The notes under the pieces: model-generated
The model's input: only the letters and a program-made list of their open reading frames with translations
What the model was told of the DNA's origin: nothing
The model's database searches: none
In this document: positions 48,295-61,004 of the stretch, piece after piece
How the letters are laid out: the number at the start of each line of letters is the position of its first letter
Numbering within the stretch: position 1 is the first letter of the stretch
Source of the DNA: Heliopora coerulea
Lineage: Eukaryota; Cnidaria; Anthozoa; Scleralcyonacea; Helioporidae
Assembly (NCBI GenBank): GCA_030142905.1
Contig: JASJOG010000072.1
Coordinates: 1,298,501-1,362,500 of the forward strand
DNA length: 64,000 bases
Direction: 5' to 3'
Position numbers and translations under genes: made by a program

Positions 48295-49818
48295 ACCTAA
48301 CCCTAACTCTAACCCTAACCCTAACCCTAACCCTAACCTAACCCAAACCCTAACCCTAACCCTAACCCTAACCCTAACCCTAACCCTAACCCTAACCCTA
48401 ACCCTAACCCTAACCCTAACCCTAACCCTAACCCTAACCCTAACCCTAACCCTATCCCTAAACCTAACCCTAACCCTAACCCTAACCCTAACCCTAACCC
48501 TAACCCTAACAGTAACCCTAATCCTAACCCTAACCCTAACCCTTACCCTAACCCTAACCCTAACTCTAACGTAACACTAACCCTAACCCTAACCCTAACC
48601 CTAACCCTAACCCTAACCCTAACCCTAACCCTAACCCTAACCCTAACCCTAACCCTAACCCTAACTCTAACCCTAATCCTAACCCTAACCCTAACCCTAA
48701 CCCTAACCTTAACCCTAACCTTTACCCTAACCCTAACCCTAACCATAAACTAACACTAACCCTAACCCAAACCCTAACCCCAACCCTAATCCTAAATCTA
48801 ACCCTAACTCTAACCCTAACCTAACTTAAAGGTAGAGCTGCGGACCTGTATCCCGAAGGATCGAGTTCAAATCCCGCTCGAGTCAACATTTTTCAGTTGA
48901 CTTTTGCAGTGTAGGTTAATTGTGAAGTTATCGTTTCATAATACCCTGAGGAAGATTTTGAAATAGAATTGAAACACTGCACATCCATCCTCATGGATAG
49001 CGTTAAGTTGTCGCGAGAATATCTCGTGCACTTAAATTGAATAAAAACTCGCCTCCAATCCCTAACCCTAACTCTAACCCTAACCCTAACCCTAACCCTA
49101 ACCTAACCCAAACCCTAACCCTAATCCTAACCCTAACCCTAACCCTAACCCTAACCCTAACCCTAACCCTAACCTTAACCCTAACCCTAACCCTAACCCT
49201 AACCCTAACCCTAACCCTAACCCTAACCCTATCCCTAAACCTAACCCTAACCCTAACCCTAACCCTAACCCTAACCTTAACAGTAACCCTAATCCTAACC
49301 CTAACCCTAACCCTTACCCTAACCCTAACCCTAACTCTAACGTAACACTAACCCTAACCCTAACCCTAACCCTAACCCTAACCCTAACCCTAACCCTAAC
49401 CCTAACCCTAACCCTAACCCTAACCCTAACCCTAATCCTAACCCTAACCCTAACCCTAACCCTAACCTTAACCCTAACCTTTACCCTAACCCTAACCCTA
49501 ACCATAAACTAACACTAACCCTAACCCAAACCCTAACCCCAACCCTAATCCTAAATCTAACCCTAACCCTAACCCTAACCTAACTTAAAGGTAGAGCTGC
49601 GGACCTGTATCCCGAAGGATCGAGTTCAAATCCCACTCGAGTCAACATTTTTCAGTTGACTTTTGCAGTGTAGGTTAATTGTGAAGTTATCGTTTCATAA
49701 TACCCTGAATATGATTCTGAAATTGAATTGAAACACTGCACATCCATCCTCATGGAAAGCGTTAAGTTGTCCCGAGAATATCTCGTGCACTTAAATTGAA
49801 TAAAAACCCGCCTCCAAT
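48295..49818 (+). repeat. Two longest telomere-like blocks, a ~0.76-kb tandem pair
   Basis: Block 48295-48829 plus body 48830-49059, and block 49060-49588 plus body 49589-49818, are copies. Both blocks exceed 520 bp and share CCCTATCCCTAAACC, CTAACAGTAACCC, CTAACGTAACACTAAC and ATAAACTAACAC in order. They are the longest telomere-like stretches in the window, yet full of fixed variants. Confidence 0.88.
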
Positions 49819-52476
49819 CCCTAACCCTAACCCTAACCCTAACCCTAAACCTAACCTAACCCTAACCCTAACCCTAACCCTAACCCTAACCCTAACCTTA
49901 ACCCTAACCTTTACCCTAACCCTAACCCTAACCATAAACTAACACTAACTCTAACCCTAACCCTAACCCTAACCCTAACTCTAACCCTAATCCTAAATCT
50001 AACCCTAACCCTAATCCTAACCTTACCTAAAAATAGAGCTGCATACCTGTATCCCGAAGGTGCGAGTTCAAATCCCGCTCGAGTCAACATTTTTCAGTTG
50101 ACTTCGGCAGTGTAGGTTAATTGTGAAGTTATCGTTTCATAATACCCTGAATATGATTCTGAAATAGAATTGAAACACTGCACATCCATCCTCATGGATA
50201 GCGTTAAGTTGTCCCGAGAATATCTCGTTCACTTAAATTGAATAAAAACTCGCCTCCAATCCCTAACCCTAACCCTAACCCTAACCCTAACACTAACCCT
50301 AACCCTAACCCTAACCCTAACCCTAACCCTAACCCTAACCCTACCCTAACCCTAACCCTAACCCTAACCCTAACCCTAACCCTAACCTTAACCCTAACCC
50401 TAACCCTAACCCTAACCCTAACTTTAACCCTAACCTAACCTAAAGGTAGAGCGGCGGAACGGTATCCCGAAGGTGCGAGTTCAAATCCCGCTCGAGTCAA
50501 CATTTTTCAGTTGACTTCGGCAGTGTAGGTTAATTGTGAAATTATCGTTTCATAATACCCTGAGGAAGATTCTGAAATAGAATTGAAACACTGCACATCC
50601 ATCCTCATGGATAGCGTTAAGTTGTCGCGAGAATATCTCGTGCACTTAAATTGAATAAAAACTCGCCTCCAATCCCTAACCCTAATTCTAACCCTAACTC
50701 TAACCCTAACCCTAACCCTAACACTAACCCTAACCTTAACCCTAACCCTAACCCTAACCCTAACTCTAACCCTAACCCTAACCCTAACCCTAACCCTAAG
50801 CCTAACTTTAACCCTAACCTAACCTAAAGGTAGAGCGGCGGACCGGTATCCCGAAGGTGGGAGTTCAAATCCCGCTCGAGTCAACATTTTTCAGTTGACT
50901 TCGGCAGTGTAGGTTAATTGTGAAGTTATCGTTTCATAATAAACTGAGGAAGATTTTGAAATAGAATTGAAACACTTCACATCCATCCTCATGGATAGCG
51001 TTAAGTTGTCGCGAGAATATCTCGTGCACTTAAATTGGATAAAAACTCGCCTCCAATCCCTAACCCTAACGCTAACCCTAACCCTAACCCTAACCCAAAC
51101 CCTAACCCTAACCATCACCCTAACAATAACCCTAACCCTAACCCTAACCCTAACCTTAACCCTAACCTTTACCCTAACCCTAACCCTAACCATAAACTAA
51201 CACTAACCCTAACCCAAACCCTAACCCCAACCCTAATCCTAAATCTAACCCTAACCCTAACCGTAACCTAACTGAAAGGTAGAGCTGCGGACCTGTATCT
51301 TGAAGGATCGAGTTCAAATCCCGCTCGAGTCAACATTTTTCAGTTGACTTTTGCAGTGTAGGTTAATTGTGAAGTTATCGTTTCATAATACCCTGAATAT
51401 GATTCTGAAATTGAATTGAAACACTGCACATCCATCCTCATGGAAAGCGTTAAGTTGTCCCGAGAATATCTCGTGCACTTAAATTGAATAAAAACCCGCC
51501 TCCAATTCCTAACCCTAACCCTAACCCTAACCCTAACCCTAACCTAACCCTAACCCTAACCCTAACCCTAACCCTAATCCCAACCCTAACCCTAACCCTA
51601 AGGCTAACCCTAACCCTAACCCTAACCCTAACCCTAACCCTAACCCTAACCCTAACCCTAACCTTAACCCTAACCTTTACCCTAACCCTAACCCTAACCA
51701 TAAACTAACACTAACTCTAACCCTAACCCTAACCCTAACCCTAACCCTAATCCTAAATCTAACCCTAACCCTAATCCTAACCTAACCTAAAAATAGAGCT
51801 GCATACCTGTATCCCGAAGGTGCGAGTTCAAATCCCGCTCGAGTCAACATTTTTCAGTTGACTTCGGCAGTGTAGGTTAATTGTGAAGTTATCGTTTCAT
51901 AATACCCTGAATATGATTCTGAAATAGAATTGAAACACTGCACATCCATCCTCATGGATAGCGTTAAGTTGTCGAGAGAATATCTCGTGCACTTAAATTG
52001 AATAAAAACTCGCCTCCAATCCCTAACCCTAACCCTAACCCTAACCCTAACCCTAACCCTAACCCTAACGATAACCCTAACCCTAACCCTAACCCTAACC
52101 CTAACCCTAACCCTAACCTTAACTCCAACCCTAACCATAACTCTAACCCTAACCTTAACCCTAACCCTAACCCTAACCCTAACCCTAACCCTAACCCTAA
52201 CCCTAATCCTAAATCTAACCCTAACCCTAATCCTAACCTAACCTAAAAATAGAGCTGCATACCTGTATCCCGAATATGCGAGTTCAAATCCCGCTCGAGT
52301 CAACATTTTTCAGTTGACTTCGGCAGTGTAGGTTAATTGTTAAGTTATTGTATCATAATACCATGAGGATGATTCTGAAATAGAATTGAAACACTGCACA
52401 TCCATCCTCATGGATAGCGTTAAGTTGTCGCGAGAATATCTCGTGCACTTAAATTGGATAAAAACTCGCCTCCAAT
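49819..52476 (+). repeat. Composite array section resembling 40.1-44.9 kb
   Basis: Telomere-like blocks: 49819-50030, 50261-50443, 50674-50827, 51058-51276, 51507-51790, 52021-52246. Bodies: 50031-50260, 50444-50673, 50828-51057, 51277-51506, 51791-52020, 52247-52476. The part 51058-52020 is a further copy of the 0.95-kb dimer. The order of block lengths (about 183, 154, 219, 284) parallels the earlier section. Confidence 0.87.
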
Positions 52477-52729
52477 CCCTATGGACTCGATAGCTCAACG
52501 GGTTGAGCGGCTGACCGGTATCCCGAAGGTGCGAGCTCAAATCCCGCTCGAGTCAACATTTTTCAGTTGACTTCGGCAGTGTAGGTTAATTGTGAAGTTA
52601 TCGTTTCATAATCCCCTGACGATGATTCTGAAATAGAATTGAAACACTGCACATCCATCCTCATGGATAGCGTTAAGTTGTCGCGAGAATATCTCCTGCA
52701 CTTAAATTGGATAAAAACTCGCCTCCAAT
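52477..52729 (+). mobile_element. Full-length tRNA-derived SINE unit 5 (253 bp)
   Basis: Head at 52484-52554, GGGTTGAGCGGCTG subtype, perfect acceptor stem, B-box region GAGCTCAAATCCC as in unit 1. The leader reads CCCTATGG rather than CCCTGTGG. It directly abuts the body before it and unit 6 after it. Confidence 0.85.
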
Positions 52730-52982
52730 CCCTATGGACTCGATAGCTCAACGGGTTGAGCGGCTGACCGGTATCCCGAAGGTGCGATTTCAAATCCCGC
52801 TCGAGTCAACATTTTTCAGTTGACTTCGGCAGTGTAGGTTAATTGTGAAATTATCGTTTCATAATACCCTGAGGAAGATTCTGAAATAGAATTCAAACTT
52901 AGCACATCCATCCTCATGGATAGCGTTAAGTTGTCGCGAGAATATCTCGTGCACTTAAATTGAATAAAAACTCCCCTTAAAT
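52730..52982 (+). mobile_element. Full-length tRNA-derived SINE unit 6 (253 bp), variant 3' end
   Basis: Head at 52737-52807, GGGTTGAGCGGCTG subtype, B-box region GATTTCAAATCCC. The body has the private variants ATTCAAACTTAGCAC (52891) and the CCCCTTAAAT end. Both recur at 55436-55527, which marks the repeat phase of the 2.55-kb duplication. Confidence 0.85.
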
Positions 52983-54315
52983 CCCTAACCCTAACTCAAC
53001 CCTAACCTTAACCCTAACCCTAACCTAACCCTAACCCTAACCCTAACCCTAACCCTAACCCTAACCCTTACCCTAACCCTAACCCTAACCCTAACCCTAA
53101 CCCTAACACTAACCCTAACCTTAACCCTAACCCTAACCCTAACCCTAACACTAACCCTAACCCTAACCCTAACCCTAACCCTAACCCTAACTTTAACCCT
53201 AACCTAACCTAAAGGTAGAGCGGCGGACCGGTATCCCGAAGGTGCGAGTTCAAATCCCGCTCGAGTCAACATTTTTCAGTTGACTTCGGCAGTTTAGGTT
53301 AATTGTGAAGTTATCGTTTCATAATAAACTGAGGAAGATTTTGAAATAGAATTGAAACACTTCACATCCATTCTCATGGATAGCGTTAAGTTGTCGCGAG
53401 AATATCTCGTGCACTTAAATTGGATAAAAACTCGCCTCCAATCCCTAACCCTAACCCTAACCCTAACCCTAACCCTAACCCTAACCCTAACCCTAACCCT
53501 AACCATCACCCTAACAATAACCCTAATCCTAACCCTAACCGTAACCCTTACCCTAACCCTAACCCTAACCATAAACTAACACTCACACTAACCCTAACCC
53601 TAACCCTAACCCTAACCCTAACCCTAACCCTAACCCTAACCCTAACCCAAAATCTAACCCTAACCCTAACCCTAACCTAACCTAAAGGTAGAGCTGCGGA
53701 CCTGTATCCCGAAGGTGCGAGTTCAAATCCCGCTCGAGTCAACATTTTTCAGTTGACTTCGGCAGTGTAGGTTAATTGTGAAGTTATCGTTTCATAATAC
53801 CCTGAATATGATTCTGAAATAGAATTGAAACACTGCACATCCATCCTCATGGATAGCGTAAAGTTGTCGCGAGAATATCTCGTGCACTTAAATTGAATAA
53901 AAACTCGCCTCCAATCCCTAACCCTAACCCTAACCCTAACCCTAACCTAACCCTAACCCAACCCTAACCCTAATCCTAACCGTAACCCTAATCCTAACCC
54001 TAACCCTAATCCTAACCCTAACCCTAACCCTAACCCTAACCCTAACACTACCCCTAACCCTAACTTTAACCCTCACCTAACCTAAAGGTAGAGCAGCGGA
54101 ACGGTATCCCGAAGGTGCGAGTTCAAATCCCGCTCGAGACAACATTTTTCAGTTGACTTCGGCAGTGAAGGTTAATTGAGAAATTATCGTTTCATAATAC
54201 CCTGAGGAAGATTCTAAAATAGAATTGAAACATTGCACATCTATCATCATGGATAGCGTTAAGTTGTCGCGAGAATATCTCGTGCACTTAAATTGGATAA
54301 AAAGTCGCCTCCAAA

Positions 54316-54568
54316 CCCTGTGGACTCGATAGCTCAACGGGTTGAGCGGCTGACCGGTATCCCGAAGGTGCGAGTTCAAATCCCGCTCGAGTCAACATTT
54401 TTCAGTTGACTTCGGCAGTGTAGGTTAATTGTGAAATTATCGTTTCATAATACCCTGAGGAAGATTCTAAAATAGAATTGAAACATTGCACATCTATCAT
54501 CATGGATAGCGTTAAGTTGTCGCGAGAATATCTCGTGCACTTAAATTGAATAAAAACTCGCCTCCAAT
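54316..54568 (+). mobile_element. Full-length tRNA-derived SINE unit 7 (253 bp)
   Basis: Head at 54323-54393, GGGTTGAGCGGCTG subtype, perfect acceptor stem, B box GAGTTCAAATCCC. Its body carries CATCTATCATCATGG in place of CATCCATCCTCATGG. Preceded by a body ending CTCCAAA. Confidence 0.85.
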
Positions 54569-54980
54569 CCCTAACCCTAACCCTAACCCTAACCCTAACC
54601 CTAACCCTAACCTAACCCTAACCCAACCCTAACCCTAATCCTAACCGTAACCCTAATCCTAACCCTAACCCTAATCCTAACCCTAACCCTAACCCTAACC
54701 CTAACCCTAACCCTACCCCTAACCCTAACTTTAACCCTCACCTAACCTAAAGGTAGAGCAGCGGAACGGTATCCCGAAGGTGCGAGTTCAAATCCCGCTC
54801 GAGACAACATTTTTCAGTTGACTTCGGCAGTGAAGGTTAATTGAGAAATTATCGTTTCATAATACCCTGAGGAAGATTCTAAAATAGAATTGAAACATTG
54901 CACATCTATCATCATGGATAGCGTTAAGTTGTCGCGAGAATATCTCGTGCACTTAAATTGGATAAAAACTCGCCTCCAAT

Positions 54981-55233
54981 CCCTGTGGACTCGATAGCTC
55001 AACGGGTTGAGCGGCTGACCGGTATCCCGAAGGTGCGAGTTCAAATCCCGCTCGAGTCAACATTTTTCAGTTGACTTCGGCAGTGTAGGTTAATTGTGAA
55101 ATTATCGTTTCATAATACCCTGAGGAAGATTCTGAAATAGAATTCAAACTCTGCACATCCATCCTCATGGATAGCGTTAAGTTGTCGCGAGAATATCTCG
55201 TGCACTTAAATTGAATAAAAACTCGCCTCTAAT
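54981..55233 (+). mobile_element. Full-length tRNA-derived SINE unit 8 (253 bp)
   Basis: Head at 54988-55058, GGGTTGAGCGGCTG subtype, perfect acceptor stem, B box GAGTTCAAATCCC. The body has ATTCAAACTCTGCAC and ends CTCTAAT before a 64-bp telomere-like block. Confidence 0.85.
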
Positions 55234-56865
55234 CCTTAACCCTAAGCCTAACCCTAACCCTAACCCTAACCCTAAGTTTAACCCTAACCTAACCTAAAGG
55301 TAGAGCGGCGGAACGGTATCCCGAAGGTGCGAGTTCAAATTTCGATCGAGTCAACATTTTTCAGTTGACTTCGGCAGTGTAGGTTAATTGTGAAATTATC
55401 GTTTCATAATACCCTGAGGAAGATTCTGAAATAGAATTCAAACTTAGCACATCCATCCTCATGGATAGCGTTAAGTTGTCGCGAGAATATCTCGTGCACT
55501 TAAATTGAATAAAAACTCCCCTTAAATCCCTAACCCTAACTCAACCCTAACCTTAACCCTAACCCTAACCTAACCCTAACCCTAACCCTAACCCTAACCC
55601 TAACCCTAACCCTTACCCTAACCCTAACCCTAACCCTAACCCTAACCCTAACACTAACCCTAACCTTAACCCTAACCCTAACCCTAACCCTAACACTAAC
55701 CCTAACCCTAACCCTAACCCTAACCCTAACCCTAACTTTAACCCTAACCTAACCTAAAGGTAGAGCGGCGGACCGGTATCCCGAAGGTGCGAGTTCAAAT
55801 CCCGCTCGAGTCAACATTTTTCAGTTGACTTCGGCAGTTTAGGTTAATTGTGAAGTTATCGTTTCATAATAAACTGAGGAAGATTTTGAAATAGAATTGA
55901 AACACTTCACATCCATTCTCATGGATAGCGTTAAGTTGTCGCGAGAATATCTCGTGCACTTAAATTGGATAAAAACTCGCCTCCAATCCCTAACCCTAAC
56001 CCTAACCCTAACCCTAACCCTAACCCTAACCCTAACCCTAACCCTAACCATCACCCTAACAATAACCCTAATCCTAACCCTAACCGTAACCCTTACCCTA
56101 ACCCTAACCCTAACCATAAACTAACACTCACACTAACCCTAACCCTAACCTAACCCTAACCCTAACCCTAACCCTAACCCTAACCCTAACCCTAACCCAA
56201 AATCTAACCCTAACCCTAACCCTAACCTAACCTAAAGGTAGAGCTGCGGACCTGTATCCCGAAGGTGCGAGTTCAAATCCCGCTCGAGTCAACATTTTTC
56301 AGTTGACTTCGGCAGTGTAGGTTAATTGTGAAGTTATCGTTTCATAATACCCTGAATATGATTCTGAAATAGAATTGAAACACTGCACATCCATCCTCAT
56401 GGATAGCGTAAAGTTGTCGCGAGAATATCTCGTGCACTTAAATTGAATAAAAACTCGCCTCCAATCCCTAACCCTAACCCTAACCCTAACCCTAACCTAA
56501 CCCTAACCCAACCCTAACCCTAATCCTAACCGTAACCCTAATCCTAACCCTAACCCTAATCCTAACCCTAACCCTAACCCTAACCCTAACCCTAACACTA
56601 CCCCTAACCCTAACTTTAACCCTCACCTAACCTAAAGGTAGAGCAGCGGAACGGTATCCCGAAGGTGCGAGTTCAAATCCCGCTCGAGACAACATTTTTC
56701 AGTTGACTTCGGCAGTGAAGGTTAATTGAGAAATTATCGTTTCATAATACCCTGAGGAAGATTCTAAAATAGAATTGAAACATTGCACATCTATCATCAT
56801 GGATAGCGTTAAGTTGTCGCGAGAATATCTCGTGCACTTAAATTGGATAAAAAGTCGCCTCCAAA

Positions 56866-57118
56866 CCCTGTGGACTCGATAGCTCAACGGGTTGAGCGGC
56901 TGACCGGTATCCCGAAGGTGCGAGTTCAAATCCCGCTCGAGTCAACATTTTTCAGTTGACTTCGGCAGTGTAGGTTAATTGTGAAATTATCGTTTCATAA
57001 TACCCTGAGGAAGATTCTAAAATAGAATTGAAACATTGCACATCTATCATCATGGATAGCGTTAAGTTGTCGCGAGAATATCTCGTGCACTTAAATTGAA
57101 TAAAAACTCGCCTCCAAT
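56866..57118 (+). mobile_element. Full-length tRNA-derived SINE unit 9 (253 bp)
   Basis: Head at 56873-56943, GGGTTGAGCGGCTG subtype. It is the copy-2 counterpart of the unit at 54316, 2550 bp away, and shares its private variants. Confidence 0.85.
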
Positions 57119-57530
57119 CCCTAACCCTAACCCTAACCCTAACCCTAACCCTAACCCTAACCTAACCCTAACCCAACCCTAACCCTAATCCTAACCGTAA
57201 CCCTAATCCTAACCCTAACCCTAATCCTAACCCTAACCCTAACCCTAACCCTAACCCTAACCCTACCCCTAACCCTAACTTTAACCCTCACCTAACCTAA
57301 AGGTAGAGCAGCGGAACGGTATCCCGAAGGTGCGAGTTCAAATCCCGCTCGAGACAACATTTTTCAGTTGACTTCGGCAGTGAAGGTTAATTGAGAAATT
57401 ATCGTTTCATAATACCCTGAGGAAGATTCTAAAATAGAATTGAAACATTGCACATCTATCATCATGGATAGCGTTAAGTTGTCGCGAGAATATCTCGTGC
57501 ACTTAAATTGGATAAAAACTCGCCTCCAAT

Positions 57531-57783
57531 CCCTGTGGACTCGATAGCTCAACGGGTTGAGCGGCTGACCGGTATCCCGAAGGTGCGAGTTCAAATCCCG
57601 CTCGAGTCAACATTTTTCAGTTGACTTCGGCAGTGTAGGTTAATTGTGAAATTATCGTTTCATAATACCCTGAGGAAGATTCTGAAATAGAATTCAAACT
57701 CTGCACATCCATCCTCATGGATAGCGTTAAGTTGTCGCGAGAATATCTCGTGCACTTAAATTGAATAAAAACTCGCCTCTAAT
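57531..57783 (+). mobile_element. Full-length tRNA-derived SINE unit 10 (253 bp)
   Basis: Head at 57538-57608, GGGTTGAGCGGCTG subtype. It is the copy-2 counterpart of the unit at 54981 (shift 2550) and ends CTCTAAT. Confidence 0.85.
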
Positions 57784-59364
57784 CCTTAACCCTAAGCCTA
57801 ACCCTAACCCTAACCCTAACCCTAAGTTTAACCCTAACCTAACCTAAAGGTAGAGCGGCGGAACGGTATCCCGAAGGTGCGAGTTCAAATTTCGATCGAG
57901 TCAACATTTTTCAGTTGACTTCGGCAGTGTAGGTTAATTGTGAAATTATCGTTTCATAATACCCTGAGGAAGATTCTGAAATAGAATTGAAACACTGCAC
58001 ATCCATCCTCATGGATAGCGTTAAGTTGTCGCGAGAATATCTCGTGCACTTAAATTGAATAAAAACTCGCCTCCAATCCCTAACCCTAACTCTAACTCTA
58101 ACCCTAACCCTAACCCTAACCCTAACCTAACCCTAACCCTAACCCTAACCCTAACCCTAACCCTAACCCTAACCCTAACCCTAACCCTAACCCTAACCCT
58201 AACCCTAACCCTAACCCTAACCCTAACCCTTACCCTAACCTTAACTTTAACCGTAACCTAACCTAAAGGTAGAGCTGCGGACCGGTATCCCGAAGGTGGG
58301 AGTTCAAATCCCGCTCGAGTCAACATTTTTCAGTTGACTTCGGCAGTGTAGGTTAATTGTGAAGTTATCGTTCCATAATAAACTGAGGAAGATTTTGAAA
58401 TAGAATTGAAACACTTCACATCCATCTTCATGGATAGCGTAAAGTTGTCGCGAGATTATCTCGTGCACTTAAATTGGATAAAAACTCGCCTCCAATCCCT
58501 AACCCTAACCCAAACCCTAACCCTAACCCTAACCATCACCCTAACAATAACCCTAATCCTTACCCTAACCTTAACCCTAACCTTAACCCTAATCCTAACA
58601 CTAACCCTAACCCTAACCCTAACCGTAACCCTTACTCTAACCCTAACCCTAACCATAAACTAACACTAACCTTAACCCTAACCCTAGACCTAACCCTAAC
58701 CCTAACCCTAAATCTAACCCTAACCCTAACCCTAACCTAACCTAAAGGTAGAGCTGCGGACCTGTATCCCGAAGGTGCGAGTTCAAATCCCGCTCGAGTC
58801 AACATTTTTCAGTTGACTTCGGCAGTGTAGGTTAATTGTGAAGTTATCGTTTCATAATACCCTGAATATGATTCTGAAATAGAATTGAAACACTGCACAT
58901 CCATCCTCATGGATAGCGTTAAGTTGTCGAGAGAATATCTCGTGCACTTAAATTGAATAAAAACTCGCCTCCAATCCCTAACCCTAACCCTAACCCTAAC
59001 CCTAACCCTAACCTAACCCTAACCCTAACCCTAACCCTAATCCTAACCCTAATCCTAACCCTAACCTTAACCCTAACCCTAACCCTAACCTTAACCCTAC
59101 CCCTAACCCTAACTTTAACCCTCACCTAACCTAAAGGTAGAGCGGCGGACCTGTATCCCGAAGGTGCGAGTTCAAATCCCGCTCGAGTCAACATTTTTCA
59201 GTTGACTTCGGCAGTGTAGGTTAATTGTGAAATTATCGTTTCATAATACCCTGAGGAAGATTCTGAAATAGAATTGAAACACTGCACATCCATCCTCATG
59301 GATAGCGTTAAGATGTCGCGAGAATATCTCGTGCACTTAAATTGGATAAAAACTCGCCTCCAAT

Positions 59365-59617
59365 CCCTGTGGACTCGATAGCTCAACGGGTTGAGCGGCT
59401 GACCGGTATCACGAAGGTGCGATTTCAAATCCCGGTCGAGTCAACATTTTTAAGTTGACTTCGGCAGTGTAGGTTAATTGTGAAGTTATCGTTTCATAAT
59501 CCCCTGAAGGTGATTCTGAAATAGAATTGAAACACTGCACATCCATCCTCATGGATAGCGTTAAGTTGTCGCGAGAATATCTCGTGCACTTAAATTGAAT
59601 AAAAACTCGCCTCTAAT
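59365..59617 (+). mobile_element. Full-length tRNA-derived SINE unit 11 (253 bp)
   Basis: Head at 59372-59442, GGGTTGAGCGGCTG subtype, B-box region GATTTCAAATCCC. GGTATCACG replaces GGTATCCCG, and AATCCCGGTCGAG replaces AATCCCGCTCGAG. It recurs at 62597. Confidence 0.85.
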
Positions 59618-60090
59618 CCCTAACTCTAACCCTAACCCTAACCCTAACCCTAACCCTAACCCTAACCCTAACCATCACCCTAACAATAACGCTAACCCTA
59701 ACCCTAACCCTAACACTAACCTAACCCTAACCCTAACCCTAACCCTAATCCTAACCGTAACCCTAATCCTAACCCTAACCCTAATCCTAACCCTAACCCT
59801 AACCCTAACCCTAACCCTAACCCTACCCCTAACCCTAACTTTAACCCTCACCTAACCTAAAGGTAGAGCAGCGGAACGGTATCCCGAAGGTGCGAGTTCA
59901 AATCCCGCTCGAGACAACATTTTTCAGTTGACTTCGGCAGTGAAGGTTAATTGAGAAATTATCGTTTCATAATACCCTGAGGAAGATTCTAAAATAGAAT
60001 TGAAACATTGCACATCTATCATCATGGATAGCGTTAAGTTGTCGCGAGAATATCTCGTGCACTTAAATTGGATAAAAACTCGCCTCCAAT

Positions 60091-60343
60091 CCCTATGGAC
60101 TCGATAGCTCAACGGGTTGAGCGGCTGACCGGTATCCCGAAGGTGCGAGTTCAAATCCCGCTCGAGTCAACATTTTTCAGTTGACTTCGGCAGTGTAGGT
60201 TAATTGTGAAATTATCGTTTCATAATACCCTGAATATGATTCTGAAATAGAATTGAAACATTGCACATCTATCATCATGGATAGCGTTAAGTTGTCGCGA
60301 GAATATCTCGTGCACTTAAATTGAATAAAAACTCGCCTCCAAT
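60091..60343 (+). mobile_element. Full-length tRNA-derived SINE unit 12 (253 bp)
   Basis: Head at 60098-60168, GGGTTGAGCGGCTG subtype, leader CCCTATGG, perfect acceptor stem, B box GAGTTCAAATCCC. Confidence 0.85.
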
Positions 60344-60751
60344 CCCTAACCCTAACCCTAACCCTAACCCTAACCCTAACCCTAACCTAACCCTAACCCA
60401 ACCCTAACCCTAATCCTAACCGTAACCCTAATCCTAACCCTAACCCTAATCCTAACCCTAACCCTAACCCTAACCCTAACCCTACCCCCTAACCCTAACT
60501 TTAACCCTCACCTAACCTAAAGGTAGAGCAGCGGAACGGTATCGCGAAGGTGCGAGTTCAAATCCCGCTCGAGACAACATTTTTCAGTTGACTTCGGCAG
60601 TGAAGGTTAATTGAGAAATTATCGTTTCATAATACCCTGAGGAAGATTCTAAAATAGAATTGAAACATTGCACATCTATCATCATGGATAGCGTTAAGTT
60701 GTCGCGAGAATATCTCGTGCACTTAAATTGGATAAAAACTCGCCTCCAAAT

Positions 60752-61004
60752 CCCTGTGGACACGATAGCTCAACGGGTTGAGCGGCTGACCGGTATCCCG
60801 AAGGTGCGAGTTCAAATCCCGCTCGAGTCAACATTTTTCAGTTGACTTCGGCAGTGTAGGTTAATTGTGAAATTATCGTTTCATAATACCCTGAGGAAGA
60901 TTCTGAAATAGAATTCAAACTCTGCACATCCATCCTCATGGATAGCGTTAAGTTGTCGCGAGAATATCTCGTGCACTTAAATTGAATAAAAACTCGCCTC
61001 TAAT
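60752..61004 (+). mobile_element. Full-length tRNA-derived SINE unit 13 (253 bp)
   Basis: Head at 60759-60829. The acceptor 5' half reads GACACGA, so one pair is lost. B box intact. The preceding body (60521-60751) has one extra A (CTCCAAAT). Confidence 0.84.

Larger units (their letters stand above)
52983..55527 (+). repeat. 2.55-kb duplicated block, copy 1
   Basis: Order: telomere-like 52983-53212, body to 53442, block to 53685, body to 53915, block to 54085, body to 54315, SINE unit to 54568, block to 54750, body to 54980, SINE unit to 55233, 64-bp block to 55297, body to 55527. Copy 2 repeats the same order and block lengths. Length is 2545 bp against 2550, and the 5-bp difference lies in one telomere-like block (53443-53685 against 55988-56235). 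Confidence 0.92.
55528..58077 (+). repeat. 2.55-kb duplicated block, copy 2
   Basis: Blocks: 55528-55757, 55988-56235, 56466-56635, 57119-57300, 57784-57847. Bodies: 55758-55987, 56236-56465, 56636-56865, 57301-57530, 57848-58077. SINE units: 56866-57118, 57531-57783. It is nearly base-identical to copy 1. Both final bodies have GAGTTCAAATTTCGATCGAG. The end differs: this copy ends CTCCAAT with GAAACACTGCAC, while copy 1 ends CCCCTTAAAT with CAAACTTAGCAC. Confidence 0.92.
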
